Source: Pyrenopolyporus hunteri
Taxonomy: Eukaryota > Ascomycota > Sordariomycetes > Xylariales > Hypoxylaceae
Direction: 5' to 3'
DNA: 64,000 nucleotides
Assembly (NCBI GenBank): GCA_902806595.1
Contig: CADCXC010000038.1
Coordinates: 3,348,001-3,412,000, forward strand
Within the stretch, counting starts at the first letter, position 1. Every line of letters begins with the position of its first letter. This document shows, one piece after another, positions 1-12,044 of this stretch. The notes beneath the pieces are model-generated. The model made no database searches. It had not been told where the DNA came from and worked only from the letters and a program-made list of their open reading frames with translations. Both the position numbers and the translations under genes were made by a program.

Positions 1-1653
1 ATTCTCCTCCGAGAATTCTCCTCTCCAGATGAGGAGATGAAGAAGGTTGTGCTGAAGGTTGTCTCCCAATGCGCGGGCACTGAAGGCGTGACAGCTGGCT
101 ACCTTAAGGAACACGTCCTCGATGAGTTCTTTAAGAGCTTCTGGGTTCGGCGAATGGCTTTAGATAAGCGAAACTACCGGCAAGTGGTAAGTCAATCTTT
201 CTTAACCAGTTTCATTAATTCACCAATGCTAATCACAATAATACAGGTTGAGACGACTGTCGACATTGGCCAGAAGGTTGGCGCTAGCGAGATTCTTGAA
301 CGAATAGTCGGCAACCTCAAGGACGAGAGCGAGGCATACCGTAAAATGACCGTCGAGACTGTCGAAAAAGTAGTTGCAAGCCTAGGAGCTGCAGACATCG
401 GAGAGAGGTTAGAAGAACGACTGATCGACGGCATTCTCCATTCCTTCCAGGAGCAGAGCGTCGAAGATGTTATTATGCTAAATGGATTCGGTACGGTTGT
501 CAACGCTCTAGGCACGCGTTGTAAGCCCTACCTACCTCAAATAGTGTCAACCATCTTGTGGCGCCTCAACAACAAATCGGCAACGATTCGTCAGCAAGCC
601 GCGGATCTCATCAGCCGGATCGCGATAGTTATGAAGCAGTGCGGCGAAGATGCCCTCATGGGCAAGCTGGGCGTGGTTCTATACGAATACCTCGGAGAGG
701 AGTACCCTGAGGTCCTGGGTTCTATCCTCTCTGCGCTTCGCAGCATCGTCACCGTCGTCGGTATCAGCCAGATGCAGCCTCCGATCAAGGATCTGCTACC
801 GCGTCTTACTCCCATCCTGCGAAATCGGCACGAGAAGGTGCAAGAGAATACGATCGACCTCGTCGGTCGTATCGCCGATCGAGGACCGGAGAGTGTAAAC
901 GCAAGGGAGTGGATGAGAATCTGCTTCGAATTGCTGGATATGCTCAAGGCTCACAAGAAGGGTATCCGAAGAGCGGCCAACAACACGTTCGGTTTCATTG
1001 CGAAGGCTATCGGACCGCAGGATGTGTTGGCCACTTTACTTAACAACCTGCGTGTCCAGGAGCGACAGTCTCGAGTTTGCACAGCCGTCGCCATTGGCAT
1101 CGTCGCCGAGACGTGTGCTCCTTTCACCGTTCTGCCCGCCTTAATGAACGAGTATCGGGTGCCCGAACTTAACGTACAGAACGGCGTGCTCAAGTCCTTA
1201 TCATTCCTTTTTGAGTACATTGGAGAGATGGCCAAAGACTACGTCTACGCTGTTACGCCGCTTTTGGAAGACGCCCTGATCGACCGTGATCAGGTACACC
1301 GACAGACGGCCGCTTCAGTGGTCAAACACATCGCACTCGGAGTAGTTGGTCTAGGCTGCGAGGACGCCATGGTGCATCTTCTCAACCTTCTCTGGCCTAA
1401 CTTATTCGAAACTAGCCCGCACGTCATCGACCGCATCGTCGAAGCCATCGAGGCCATCAGGATGGCTGTCGGGCCCGGCCTTGTGCTGAACTACGTATGG
1501 GCGGGCCTGTTCCATCCCGCCCGCAAGGTAAGGCAGCCTTACTGGCGGCTCTACAACGACGCGTACGTGCAAGCCGCCGACGCCATGGTGCCATATTACC
1601 CCAACCTGAGCGAAGACGGCATCGACAGGCCCGAACTAGCAATTGTGCTATAG
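1..1653 (+). CDS. hsh155: Splicing factor 3B subunit 1 (SF3B1/Hsh155), C-terminal part
   Basis: Core U2 snRNP protein of the SF3b complex; its HEAT superhelix clamps the branch-site helix during prespliceosome assembly in the nucleus. The reading frame is open from base 1, so the start lies outside the window; the ATG at 37 is internal. Exons are 1-186 and 247-1653, about 530 residues here. The 60-nt intron 187-246 has a GTAAGT donor, a GCTAATC branch site and an ACAG acceptor, and removing it restores the family sequence RNYRQVVETTVD. Near-identical family blocks follow, including MLNGFGTVVNALG, LGEEYPEVLGSIL, PPIKDLLPRLTPIL, VPELNVQNGVLKSLSF and GLFHPARKVR, all HEAT repeats of the C-terminal half. 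The family protein is about 1,200-1,300 residues, so somewhat under half is present. The C-terminus ends normally at a TAG. Identification is very secure. Confidence 0.97.
   Translation: MLLREFSSPDEEMKKVVLKVVSQCAGTEGVTAGYLKEHVLDEFFKSFWVRRMALDKRNYRQVVSQSFLTSFINSPMLITIIQVETTVDIGQKVGASEILERIVGNLKDESEAYRKMTVETVEKVVASLGAADIGERLEERLIDGILHSFQEQSVEDVIMLNGFGTVVNALGTRCKPYLPQIVSTILWRLNNKSATIRQQAADLISRIAIVMKQCGEDALMGKLGVVLYEYLGEEYPEVLGSILSALRSIVTVVGISQMQPPIKDLLPRLTPILRNRHEKVQENTIDLVGRIADRGPESVNAREWMRICFELLDMLKAHKKGIRRAANNTFGFIAKAIGPQDVLATLLNNLRVQERQSRVCTAVAIGIVAETCAPFTVLPALMNEYRVPELNVQNGVLKSLSFLFEYIGEMAKDYVYAVTPLLEDALIDRDQVHRQTAASVVKHIALGVVGLGCEDAMVHLLNLLWPNLFETSPHVIDRIVEAIEAIRMAVGPGLVLNYVWAGLFHPARKVRQPYWRLYNDAYVQAADAMVPYYPNLSEDGIDRPELAIVL
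187..246 (+). other. In-frame, stop-free 60-nt intron in the SF3B1 gene
   Basis: The donor GTAAGT at 187 and acceptor ACAG ending at 246 flank 60 nt, a multiple of three, with no stop codon in the SF3B1 frame. Retention would add 20 residues inside a HEAT repeat instead of truncating the protein. Conservation across the junction shows that the spliced form is the family form. Confidence 0.9.
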
Positions 1654-2400
1654 ACAATGTTTCATTAAGTAAGCGTTATTCGGTCACGTTAATTCGGCAC
1701 CTCTGGCTGGAATTGTACGGTACAAGTAAAATTAGGAAAATTAATGAGAAGACTGCTTCCGAAGTGCACTGGGGTCGAGTCGAAGCAACTAGGTTATTCT
1801 ATTACAGTAGTGATCATAGCTATCATGGGTGTTATGGAGAGTGGTAGGGTATGGCTCAATAGTCGCTTTGCCTATCGGATGAATAAAATTCGCGTCTTAC
1901 GGGGGACCACGATTCCATTCGGACTGTAATCTGTGATATTGTGATATTTATTGATGAATTTATGATAAGCGAACGTCTTACGAGCCCTCGAAAGTTTTGA
2001 AGCCTAGGCACGTTTCAATCTAGCATGGGAGGCTATATAGAAGCTATTATCAAACGGTTTGTCGTCAGCAACGGAGAAACGGTGTAACTCTGTAGGATTG
2101 TGAAAGATTTCAAGACGATACAAGGGCCTATAAAGCAAACAAGACTATAGCTTCAATCGGAGAGTCCTCCTTGACATGCCCATATCTACGTCCGTCTCTA
2201 TTTGTCAGTCGTACAAATCTGAGGTGCTATCGAACCTCCCTAGACGATTACTACGCAGTCGTACTCTTATTGGCATTCTTCAACAGTAGCACATGCTTAG
2301 TATGCTTCAAATTAATTCCCCGGGGCTTCCTTCGAGCGTTAGAGAAGTTACATATATACTTAAGCAAGGGAATAGACCCGGATTCAAGAAGCACGTAACA
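1654..2400. other. Downstream region of the SF3B1 gene, no gene seen
   Basis: No supportable gene. An AATAAA hexamer at 1882-1887 could serve as a polyadenylation signal about 230 nt after the SF3B1 stop. Reading frames here are short and match no family I recognise. Confidence 0.4.
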
Positions 2401-2933
2401 CGTTAATCCCGGAATCGTAAATGTACCCGGTGGGTAGGTAAGGTCCTAGGTAGATAGGTAGCTAGCTGGTAGCTAGCAAGCAAACACACACACGCAAAAC
2501 ACGTTTCGTGTAGCCTCAAGAAGAATTCCAGAACCCTTCTCGGGGGCGATGATCGCAATCCGTCGCACGGCTGCCTCGGGTTGATCTCACCGGTCCCCTT
2601 TTTTCGGTCTTGGTTTTTGCTTGGCTTCCATAGCTCGCCTTGTTTTTTTTTTCTTTTTCTTTTGTTCTACTAGCTTTCCCCGGAATCGAGGATTCCCGAG
2701 CGTAGCGTAGGTAGGTAGATAATACATTACTAGAAGGACAAAAAGAAAAAATGGAATAGAAAAGGAAAGGAAAGGGTAAGAAAGAAAAAAGCCACGCGAT
2801 GCGGCCCTGTCGATCAACGGCAGTGCGAGGCTTATCATCTACTTCAATAGGAAAGAAACGGGATGAGAGGCCGTCTCATCATCTCTTTTTTCGTTTCTAC
2901 TTACGTAGGAAAGATTTTCTCTAGCACGCATCA

Positions 2934-2965
2934 CTTACTTACTTGCTTGCTTGCTTGCTTGCTTG
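2934..2965. repeat. Microsatellite (CTTR)8
   Basis: Eight uninterrupted tetranucleotide units, two CTTA followed by six CTTG. Confidence 0.95.
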
Positions 2966-3096
2966 TCTTCCCGAATTCCGAATCCAACGCTCTGGGACGG
3001 CCGGTTCGTGCGATTTGCCGTATCTGTGTCCTGCGTACACACTTATGTATGTTAGGTTATCTAGATAGATCTACGGGCCGACAGCTTGGGCGTCGT

Positions 3097-3127
3097 GTGT
3101 ATGTATGTATGTATATGTATGTATATA
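3097..3127. repeat. Imperfect (GTAT)n microsatellite
   Basis: GTAT units with one TATA interruption, directly followed by a TACCTAGGTA palindrome. Confidence 0.85.
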
Positions 3128-3825
3128 CCTAGGTATGTTTAAGTGTATTGGCATGTATGTGTGTATCGACGAACGACGGCCATGGTGCAACAAGTTAACA
3201 CCTACCTACCTGTCTGTCTCTGTCTCACTTATTTCTCTCAATTTTCTTTTCTTTTCTTTCCTTTTATTTCCTTACCTACCATGTCTCTACTATATCGTCC
3301 CCTTTAAGACTAGGCTACGATTGCGTGAGCGTCCTTCGCCTCGCCCACCCCTCCCTCCCCCTTTTTTTTCCCCTTCTCCTCGAGGCTCGGACAAGGCTAG
3401 TAAGCGCCAAGACCCATGCTCTGGCTAAAGCGTCTTCTTTTCCCTATCGAGGCAGCCGGATGTACGCGAGCGAGGGCATTGATGACAAGGCAATATGCTT
3501 GCTACTGGCAAATTAAACAGCTATGTGGGAGATGCGCGTACGTGGAAGTTTACACAGAACTCCGAGGGGGGAGGCGAATTACGTCCACCGTACATACATG
3601 TAGGTATGTATGTACCTAGGTAGGTACCTCCTCTGGGAGATGTGGTACGAAAAGACTGCTACCTAAAGGTACCTGAAGGTTACTAACCCTCGCGAGCTAG
3701 CGGTCTGCAGGCGCTGTAGAAAGGGCTGGGGGTGTACATTCCGTACCGGATCTACCCTGTGTAAGGTTGGAGAGACGGGATCCTCCCTTCACGTGCGTGG
3801 GAACATGTATTGTACGTACATACGG

Positions 3826-3860
3826 TACGATACGATACGATACGATGCGATACGCTACGC
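3826..3860. repeat. Pentanucleotide microsatellite (TACGA)4 with variants
   Basis: Seven 5-nt units: four TACGA, then TGCGA, then two TACGC. Substitutions accumulate toward one end, as expected of a decaying tandem array. Confidence 0.92.
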
Positions 3861-4369
3861 TACCACCCGTTCTAGCGCGGGGGGTGTAGCGTAAGGTAGC
3901 GGTACATTTGCAATAACTGGGTATATGCATGCATAGGTACATGCATATATGAATGCAGCAGGTTCCATACGACATATACACCTATTTGTACCGCGCATAT
4001 ATCTACCAGGTACTATACATGTAATGTAGGTGGTATCTACAAGAAGTACATACCTACCTGCCTACCTACTTGTAGGTAGGCACAGAATACACAAATAACA
4101 TTGAACATTGGAACCTACATACCTACCTACATATATATATACGGACATACTTACATCGATATACGAAGGTATTATGTAGGTATATATATACGTATACAGT
4201 CGGTATGTGACTCTGACCACGCAACATAAGTCGGCAGGGATCGGCAGTCGTTGCATGAGCAGGTCAGGTCAGACGGCCAAGGAACCCCGGGTTTCTTTCG
4301 AGGGACGGGCAAGCCGCGTCTGTCCACTTAGACGGCCAGACGGCGTCGTCGTGCATACATTAGGTATTA

Positions 4370-4434
4370 TGTATGTGTGCATGTGTGTATGTAGGCATGT
4401 TGTATGTATGTATGTGTGTATGTATGTAGGTAGG
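4370..4434. repeat. Imperfect GTAT/GTGT microsatellite
   Basis: A purine-pyrimidine alternating tract of GTAT, GTGT and GTAG units ending in TAGGTAGG. Confidence 0.85.
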
Positions 4435-4480
4435 CGTATACATACTATGTACGTTCCTCGAACAAGAGGCGGTGAGATGG

Positions 4481-7400
4481 GAAGTTCATGTAGCCTGGGG
4501 GGGCAGCCCGTAGCATTTTCGACAGGATGGACTGACTGACAGCAGATGCCAGAGCAGGCAAACAGACAAACAAGAACGAGGAGAGTGCATGCGTGGGAGC
4601 CCAGCCGGCCAGCCAGCCTGCAAAAAAAGGAGTAATAAAAAGTCCATTACATTACGCATAAGGGGGCGGTTAAGCGGTGGTAGAAGAGGCTTTGCCTGGG
4701 TAAGTAGTGACAGGAGTATACTATGTAGGAAATCCGATAAATTAATCAAATAATAATAAGAAAGGACAGGATGGATGTAATTAGCGAGATTGGTGTTTCT
4801 TGGGTGCCGGTATATTGCTTTGCCCAGCATCGGGGAGGCGTGTTTACGCTCCTTGTTTCCCTTTTACTTCTTACTTCTTTCGTATACTGCCATACGGACG
4901 ACGATAGGAACCGGATACCAATATGGGAATTCTCCGAGACAACTCTTCTTTTGACGTTATACGATTGGTAGCTATAATATTATGCTCGGTAGATAACCGC
5001 ATATAAGTCACCTACACAACATAGTAATACTATACTCCCATATTGCAGTCCACCATCGTACGCTAGTCAGCCTGTGTAATTCTTGTAGAGGTACATGTTC
5101 GGAAGATTGCGAGCATACATGATACATCTGTCCATACATACACTAAACCACACGCACCGACGTATAGCTTACATATACGTACCTAGATAGGTATATGAGA
5201 TACATGTGTGTATATGCTGGGTATCGTAAAACGATATGGGCAGTCCGTCATTCGTAGATTTCCAACCTGCCTTAAGGCCGATATACATCGCCTCTTACAC
5301 ACATACAATAAGCGCCTGAAAATACTTAGGTGCCTGTATGATATATGCACCCGCAATCACATATATATCTGCAATCTGGGAGATAAGAGGCTACGGAAAA
5401 GGGAGGAGGGCAGAGGGCGATGGATGGTTGGATGGCAAAGAGTGAGTTAGGTGGTAGGAAAGTAGGAAAAAGTCTTTCCCCCAATGCGCAACAAGCGCAT
5501 TCCCATGGCTCCAGAACATGGCATTTGGCCAATGTCCATCACGAAGGACGGGATGCGTTCGAAGCCTTAATAAGTGCGTCTACTACCCTCATATACGTAA
5601 AGTGTGGGTGTACCTACATGATGCGTAGTGGTAGCAGCGGTGGTGATGGTGGTGATGGTGATGGTGATGATTGATGATGGTGGTAGTTGTGTGGTGAGGG
5701 TGGTGGCAGCAGAAAAAGTACATGTAATAATTGAAGGCCCCATATGTTTTGTGGAAGAGAGAAGAGGTACATCTCATACGCACATCTCAAGGATGGAACG
5801 ATACAAGCCAGGAAAGGGTACTTCCGCTGACTTGCGAGCGCCCGAATTCTCCCGTTTCTGTAGCGGTAGGTGAGGCATGTAGTGTACAATATACGTGCTA
5901 TGTAGTATACATGCACATTCCGCCGTGGAGAGAGGACAGGTACCGCTCGCTATACCACACTGTATGTGGGGAATATACTCCGGTACACGATTGATAGCGA
6001 CCGGGAGGGGCGTGTGCCCAGCATCTTAGCTCTCCTTATCCCTGTCAATATTTAGGTAGGCTATGGACTCCCCCCTGCACATGTCTCTGTGGGCCACAAC
6101 CGCGGTGCCAGCGAATCATGACCCGGCGCCGAATCTTAGCAAGAAAACTACCATGCGAGATGATGTCATTTTTCAAGCTCTCTTGACCGCCCCCCAAGAC
6201 CCATTCCCAACGACCGCCTCAAAATTGCGCCAATATTCGCAATGGCTCTCTTCTTTCTTCCCCCCCAGCCCAGCCCCTCTACATAGTATGCTTTCTCTAC
6301 ATGTACACATGTGCCCTTACGCATTACCTGTGTCGTTGTAGGTCCCCGACGCTATCGAATGAGGGATGGAGGTGCTGGTCTCCATTATCTGATTATTATT
6401 ATGTCAAATGTGTTTATTATTATCACCTTCTCCCGGACGACCACACTAAGCGCCACTATGGATGGGAATGGACCATTTAAAACTTGGGGAACTGTTGGTT
6501 GTTGGCGCAAGTGCGACACACTTCCAGATCCATCATGGATATGAGAGTAGAGATGCACACGCACACACACACCACACGCGGAGAGAGACACGAAAACAGA
6601 GGAGTCCCCCCCAAGGACCGTAAACATGGAACCGGACCAAATCTGTCGAGCTCGGCAGTGAGGACTTTTGAAACGCAATGCTCCATGGGGAAGGAGACGG
6701 CACTGCTGCGGAAAAAAAAGAGGCTATCTGACTGTGGAGGCCGTCATGCAAGATACGTGCACCACAGTAGGTAAATTATCCTTCCCACACGCAGAAGCCG
6801 CCCAATGCTCTTCAATCCTCCCAGCCCGCGGAACGCGTCAACGGACTCGCCAGGAAAGCTTGGCCCTGGCCTTGGCGATCTCCCCTGGTATATCTGTTAC
6901 GGGAATGTCCTGCCAGTGCCGGCCATCTCGAAGAAGACCCCTAGAAACGGGAAACGGGACCTAGAACAGATTCATTGAAGGACGGCTCCCCGTTGACTGA
7001 TCGTCGCTCGTGCTTTGTTTCAAGGAATCTTATCTCATCCCATCCGCCGTTCCAGCGCCTAGGGTAATGCCCCATGTGAGATTAAAATCCTTTCCCCCTT
7101 CCAACGCGGGCATTGACGCGGATTCGTCTAAGCCTCAATTTTCCGTCGCATACTTGTTTATATAAACAGCAACACGCGCACAACATACCCTTCGATCCCC
7201 AAGTGGCGAAAAGGCATTCCCATGAATCCCATATTGCATCACAATTCGACAAATATTTGGTGTGTTACCACAGGCTTCACAACACCGTCGGGACAATATG
7301 GCAGATACCCAAGTCGACTAATCCAAGGAAAACTGTATCTCGAGTCCAGTTTCACTCCCAATCATGCGCAGAACCCTGTGTCCCCCCCTCCACCAGCGAG

Positions 7401-9000
7401 CGCCCGTCTCCCCGCAGAGCTCGTCACACAGGGGAGACCCTGAAGATCACGGCGTCCTGTACATGTGGCTGTACGATGCGAAGTCTTGGCCTTGATTTTT
7501 CACCACGACCCAGCCAATGCTCTCCTTGCTCGTAGCTGGTTATTCTCCCTTTGACCCGCTTCCATTGGCCGAGTCCAACAATTTGACCTCGTCGAACTTG
7601 TAGCCGACCCATGCAGTAGAACCGACGTCATAGGGCACCCAACCAGCAGCTGTGTCGTCATTGGGCGGAATGCTCGTCTAAGCTTAGGTCAACTCATTGG
7701 ACCGGCTTCTTGATATCGACACCAGCCTTTTGCTAGCATACCATCATCCGTGATGCCAATTTGCAAGTGCCGGTTATCGATTTCCAGTCCACCCCTCTTC
7801 GTTCGTCATGCCCTTCCCCCTTTTCCTGTCTACTCCAACTGTCCCTTCGTACTCAATAAGTCCTGCGTTAGAGTGGCACGCGGCAGGGAGAATGGGGCAG
7901 AGGAAAAGCAAGTCTGCTTCATTGGTGTGGATGGTATGTCTCAGCTGTCGTCAATGATACGTTACGTAGTCCGTACCGGTCTGGTATTTGTTATGGGAGA
8001 TATGCTTTGTTCGTCTAATAGCCCACCGTTAGGGAGATTTATTCCAACCCGAACCGCCCTTTATCATCTAGTAGTTCCGTCCAAGGGAAAAGAATCGGGC
8101 CTTTAGTTGGGCTTGTTCGTATGCAATGGGTTACCCATGAAAAACCATGGTCCTGGTTGACCATTAGTACGCATGTAACCAGTACGTCTATGCTGGAAGA
8201 ATATCCAGGGCGGCTAGCACATCTGTTTCTCAGGTCTCGTTAGCAAAGGACACCCGGCGCATACATCATCGCATCGTTCACTGCGTCTGGCAACCGTGGG
8301 TATATCCAGGCACCACTCGCGTGGAAAGGTGCCATCAAGGTCTACCCGCTACGCACACAGTAGTCAGCAAGAGTTTCCATAGGTCTGCCGATAGCTACAC
8401 GGCTAACGATCCCTATCATGATGATGTTCTGTTACCTTCAAGAGCAAAGAAAACAGGCCGCATCAGCAATGCCATTCTTAGCGTCTACCCACGTACGGCT
8501 CACACGATGAGATCTAGGAGAATTGGTGAATAAAAGATCCTAAAAACAGTAGCACAAGGTTAAGATTCCGCTGACGTCGTTGTCGCCCGGGTCAGCCGCG
8601 CTGTCCGTAATAGGTAGGCCTGCTACCCTCTCCGGGATCTACTTGCGGAGTCAGCATGTGTCGCCGAGCCGATCTAGGAAGGGATCGGGGCTCTCCCGCC
8701 CCTACTTATTTGCAGAAAACAACCGCGGTACGCAAAGGGGCCCGGCGGAGTAGACTAAATACCTGCTACCAGAGGTTTAGGTAGACGGACAAGCTTATCA
8801 GACTAGTCGAGGCACGCGCCGTTCGAGTCGACGGCGCGGGGGAAGAGTGTAATCTAACCATCCATCAACTTGGAGAAACGTAGTCATAATGATACGATTT
8901 TTTAATGAACAGCCTCACATGGGCCGGGACGCTAGTAGGTAGTCAGTAGGCGAAATGGGATTGTTAGTTGCCCGGTTTGGCAGTTCTGTCGACATGATTC
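4481..9000. other. Gene-poor stretch, no supportable gene
   Basis: Open frames reach about 140 codons (for example 7113-7535), overlap on several frames, and show no family motif, intron signals or downstream continuation. I treat them as chance. A hairpin with 8-bp arms lies at 8815-8822 and 8831-8838. Confidence 0.5.
5637..5707. repeat. Trinucleotide-type TGG/TGA repeat
   Basis: GGTGAT and GGTGGTGAT units repeat across about 70 nt, with a T-G-A-T-T interruption in the middle. The opposite strand reads as a polyhistidine run, which is a repeat artefact and not a gene. Confidence 0.88.
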
Positions 9001-11150
9001 CGGTTTTTTTCTTATATCAGCCTTGGAGTAAATAGGAAGCGAGCTTGGGCCTTGCTTGTTTGGGGGCCATTCCTTGGAGAAGGAGATGGGAAAGCAAAGT
9101 GATGGCAGCCCACACATCTGCGCTAAGCGGCGCACTAGAGTAGCGTCGCAGCATTAAGCGTGTTTCAAGTTTCGAAGGGGAGGGGCGAGGGGGGGGGGAA
9201 GGGAAGGGGTGGTGGGTAAGAGCCGCCCTCGCCCGTAAATTGCCCACTGTAACTCTACAGTTACTACGTATGCGCATGCCTACGGCAAGTGCTATGTATG
9301 TATATAGAGGGCCTACTTACTGCTAAAAGCCGCTTAGCAGATGACGATCGGAGGAGCCCAAACAGGCATCTTTTTTACCTACTTCGTACGTATACGCTAC
9401 AACACGTATAGTACATGCTAGGGACTGACGTTGCAACGTAGATAGTAGGGGGGGGTTATGTATGTAGGTTATGTACGTAATCCCGGGTTCGGGGTATGGT
9501 ACTTGTAGGTAGGTAGAGATACAACACTAAGAAGCATGTTCCAGCGAACGAGTAAGTGATGACGATAAATAATAATGGAAATACTAACAATAGTAATATT
9601 GGGTAGATGTGTGTATTTGACATCTCGTAGGGCATACATAACAACAGTCATCCTACCGACGGATCAGTTAAATTCGGAACCGGGGAGAGGAAGCGGCGTT
9701 TACATTGCGTAGGGGGGAAGGAGTTAGGCGTTGTACATTCAGTACACTACCTACCAATGTACATTATGTACACTACGTCGGTGCCTGTACGTTGATGCAT
9801 GAAGGCGTATGTAGGCATATTCTGTATGGAGGCTAGGTTAGGTACCTACCTAGGTAGATAGGTACATATGTAAGGTATGTAGGTTAGGAAGGTACCAAAC
9901 GAAGACGATTCCCGGTTTTCTCTACCCTTTCCGCGAATCTTTCCCCCCTTCCATCCTTACGAATGCACAATTCCTAACGGTTCACCGACGGGAGCGTGGA
10001 TGTGGGTTGCATACGCCAGTCGGTACATATCTACGTGTTGGGCGTGTGCGTGTGCGTGTGCGTGTGTATGTGTATGTGTATGTGTGTGTGGGAGCGTACA
10101 ACGCACGAAATACTATGTAGGACGGATCTCACTCACTCACTCGCACACTCACTCTCTTTCTCTCTATCCCAACGTACTCTCGTAGTTTAGCTGGCTGAAG
10201 GGGGAACGACTGGTGGAGGGGGGCATACGTATGTAGAGGTACGTATGTAGAGGCAAAAGAAGCCACCAAGAGGATATAGGCATGCTAATATGTAGGTATA
10301 TATGTGGTATGTAATATGTAATGTGGGTGGTAACCGATGGGATGGATAATAAAGTGGGAAAAAGGAACCGCTAGTACGTGCTTCGTACCAATCCGATGTC
10401 AGCCAGTTCCATCGCGGGACACGAGAGAAAGTCCGACTTTTTTTCTTCTCTCTCTCTCTTCCTCTGGACTATAAGCATGCGTGTTGTATGGGACATATGT
10501 GGACCATTTCCATATCTGTGTTAGGTATGCACGAACGTAGGAATGTCCGTAGGTGAGTGTTCTGACTTTGAAAAAAAGACTTTTTATACCTTTACTAAGA
10601 GAGGTATGGTTCTTGCTGAGTTTGCATTCTATTCGGGTATCCCGAACTCTGTCGGAGTCGGCGAGTATGCTGATATATTAGTCAGTACCTAGGTAGCTAG
10701 AGAATCAGGGACTCCCTAGTTCTGTGATACTGGTCAGCCAAATACCGTACTACCTATAACTCCCCACACAGGCACTAAGTGACCACCTGGTATGCTAAGT
10801 ACATTAGGGAGGTATACTACATACATACGCTAAGGATCCACCTAAGGAGATATCTGCCAGGTAGGCACGCTATCTATGTAGGTTAGGAGGTAGGTGGAAG
10901 GTATGTACATAAGGACTACTGCATAGTATGAGAGAGCTTATGTGCTAGCGCCTACGGATCTGACGAAGACGGCTCCGCTTCCTGATCTGTCAGCTTCGTT
11001 TTCCGCAACGATCTGTTTTGATAGCGCACGGCCCGACCACTAAAGAGTTAAGAAGCCAACACGGAAAGGGGCCACCTCGTGTAGTTGGCCATTTACGTCG
11101 TCATACTCATGCTGTGATAGAAAAAAATAATAATAATAAAACATCTTGAC
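9001..11150. other. Second TAGG-rich gene-free stretch
   Basis: Again rich in TAGG and GTAC motifs, with TACCTAGGTA at 9847-9856 and 10686-10695. A G-rich run lies near 9178-9200. No coding evidence. Confidence 0.55.
10043..10090. repeat. GT-rich dinucleotide-type microsatellite
   Basis: About 48 nt of alternating purine-pyrimidine sequence composed of GTGTGC, GTGTAT and GT units. It is followed at about 10130 by a short ACTC array. Confidence 0.92.
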
Positions 11151-12044
11151 ACGATGTGTTCTCAATGCCACGTGAACAAGTTGCAGTCTCTGCCTCGAGT
11201 ACGGAAATGCCTTTGTCTTTGAATCAACGCCGTAGATATATCAACAATTAGATTACAAAGGCAGCAGCGAGTGTGGGGGTTTTCCTCGACGGGAGAGACG
11301 CCGAAAAGGAGGCTCCCCACGTAGAGGAAGAGTGCTCTGCCTTCCAGGGGTATATGCGAAGCGTAGCTAATAATACAGTTTGTCCTCTCTTCGCTCTCGC
11401 TCGGCCCGCGTAACTTTTGGTCCGTCTTTTTCTCGCCCCGACAAGCCGCTGCCGCGGAAACAACTGTGCGAAACTCCATGGGGCAGCTACCGCCTCTCAA
11501 CGTAAACGAATGCATACGATCTTCACCCCATCCCATGAACCTCCCCCTTATATCCTGAACGCCGTCTGTGAGGGTATCTCCTCAAAGGCGAGATAAAATA
11601 AAAGCAAACCCGAATACCCTCCCAGATGTTGATGTGTGGCCTAACCCAACCCAATCGGAAGCCACGAGCGACAGACGCGAAGAAAAGATGATAAACAATG
11701 CCGTAAAAAATGAGCCCGCCCGAATCTATAAGCTCATCCCATGCACCCAGCGCTTCAAACTCTCCTGGATATCGCTCCAACTAGCAGCGCAAACGAAGTT
11801 CGATGATAATGTTGATGATGCCTTCGTACAAGAAACGTGAACTTGCCAACCATTTTTTTTCATAGCATCTGCAAGCGGGGAAGTGATGCTGGTGATTCAG
11901 TCTCCTCTAAATCCATGAGACCGAACCGAACGTGACTCAACATGAGGTATCCGCATAACAAGGATAATCGTAAATAACTCTAATCGTAACCTTGCGAACA
12001 ATTAAACATATTTTGTGTGGTGAAGCGTGAACTTCCCTCTTTCT
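11151..12044. other. Downstream flank of con7, no gene seen
   Basis: The 3' side of con7. A 124-codon minus-strand open frame at 11162-11536 has no recognisable motif, and shorter overlapping frames lie beside it. Probably con7 3' UTR plus spacer. Confidence 0.45.

Larger units (their letters stand above)
2401..4480. other. Gene-free stretch dense in TAGG/GTAT simple repeats
   Basis: Repeated TAGG, CCTA and GTAT units dominate, including TACCTAGGTA at 3126-3135 and 3613-3622. Pyrimidine-rich and purine-rich tracts lie near 2640-2780 and 3230-3380. I see no coding region; open frames are short and repeat-driven. Confidence 0.6.

Noticed and set aside
37..1653. ATG at 37 as the start of the SF3B1 gene
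   Set aside because: The frame is open and conserved back to base 1 (EFSSPDEEMKK), and the protein lacks its first half, so the ATG is internal.
2401..4480. Telomeric or centromeric repeat array
   Set aside because: Units are TAGG, GTAT and TACGA in short imperfect runs, not TTAGGG arrays, and no long satellite is present.
5589..5916. Histidine-rich minus-strand frames
   Set aside because: They are translations of the TGG/TGA repeat and have no other protein features.
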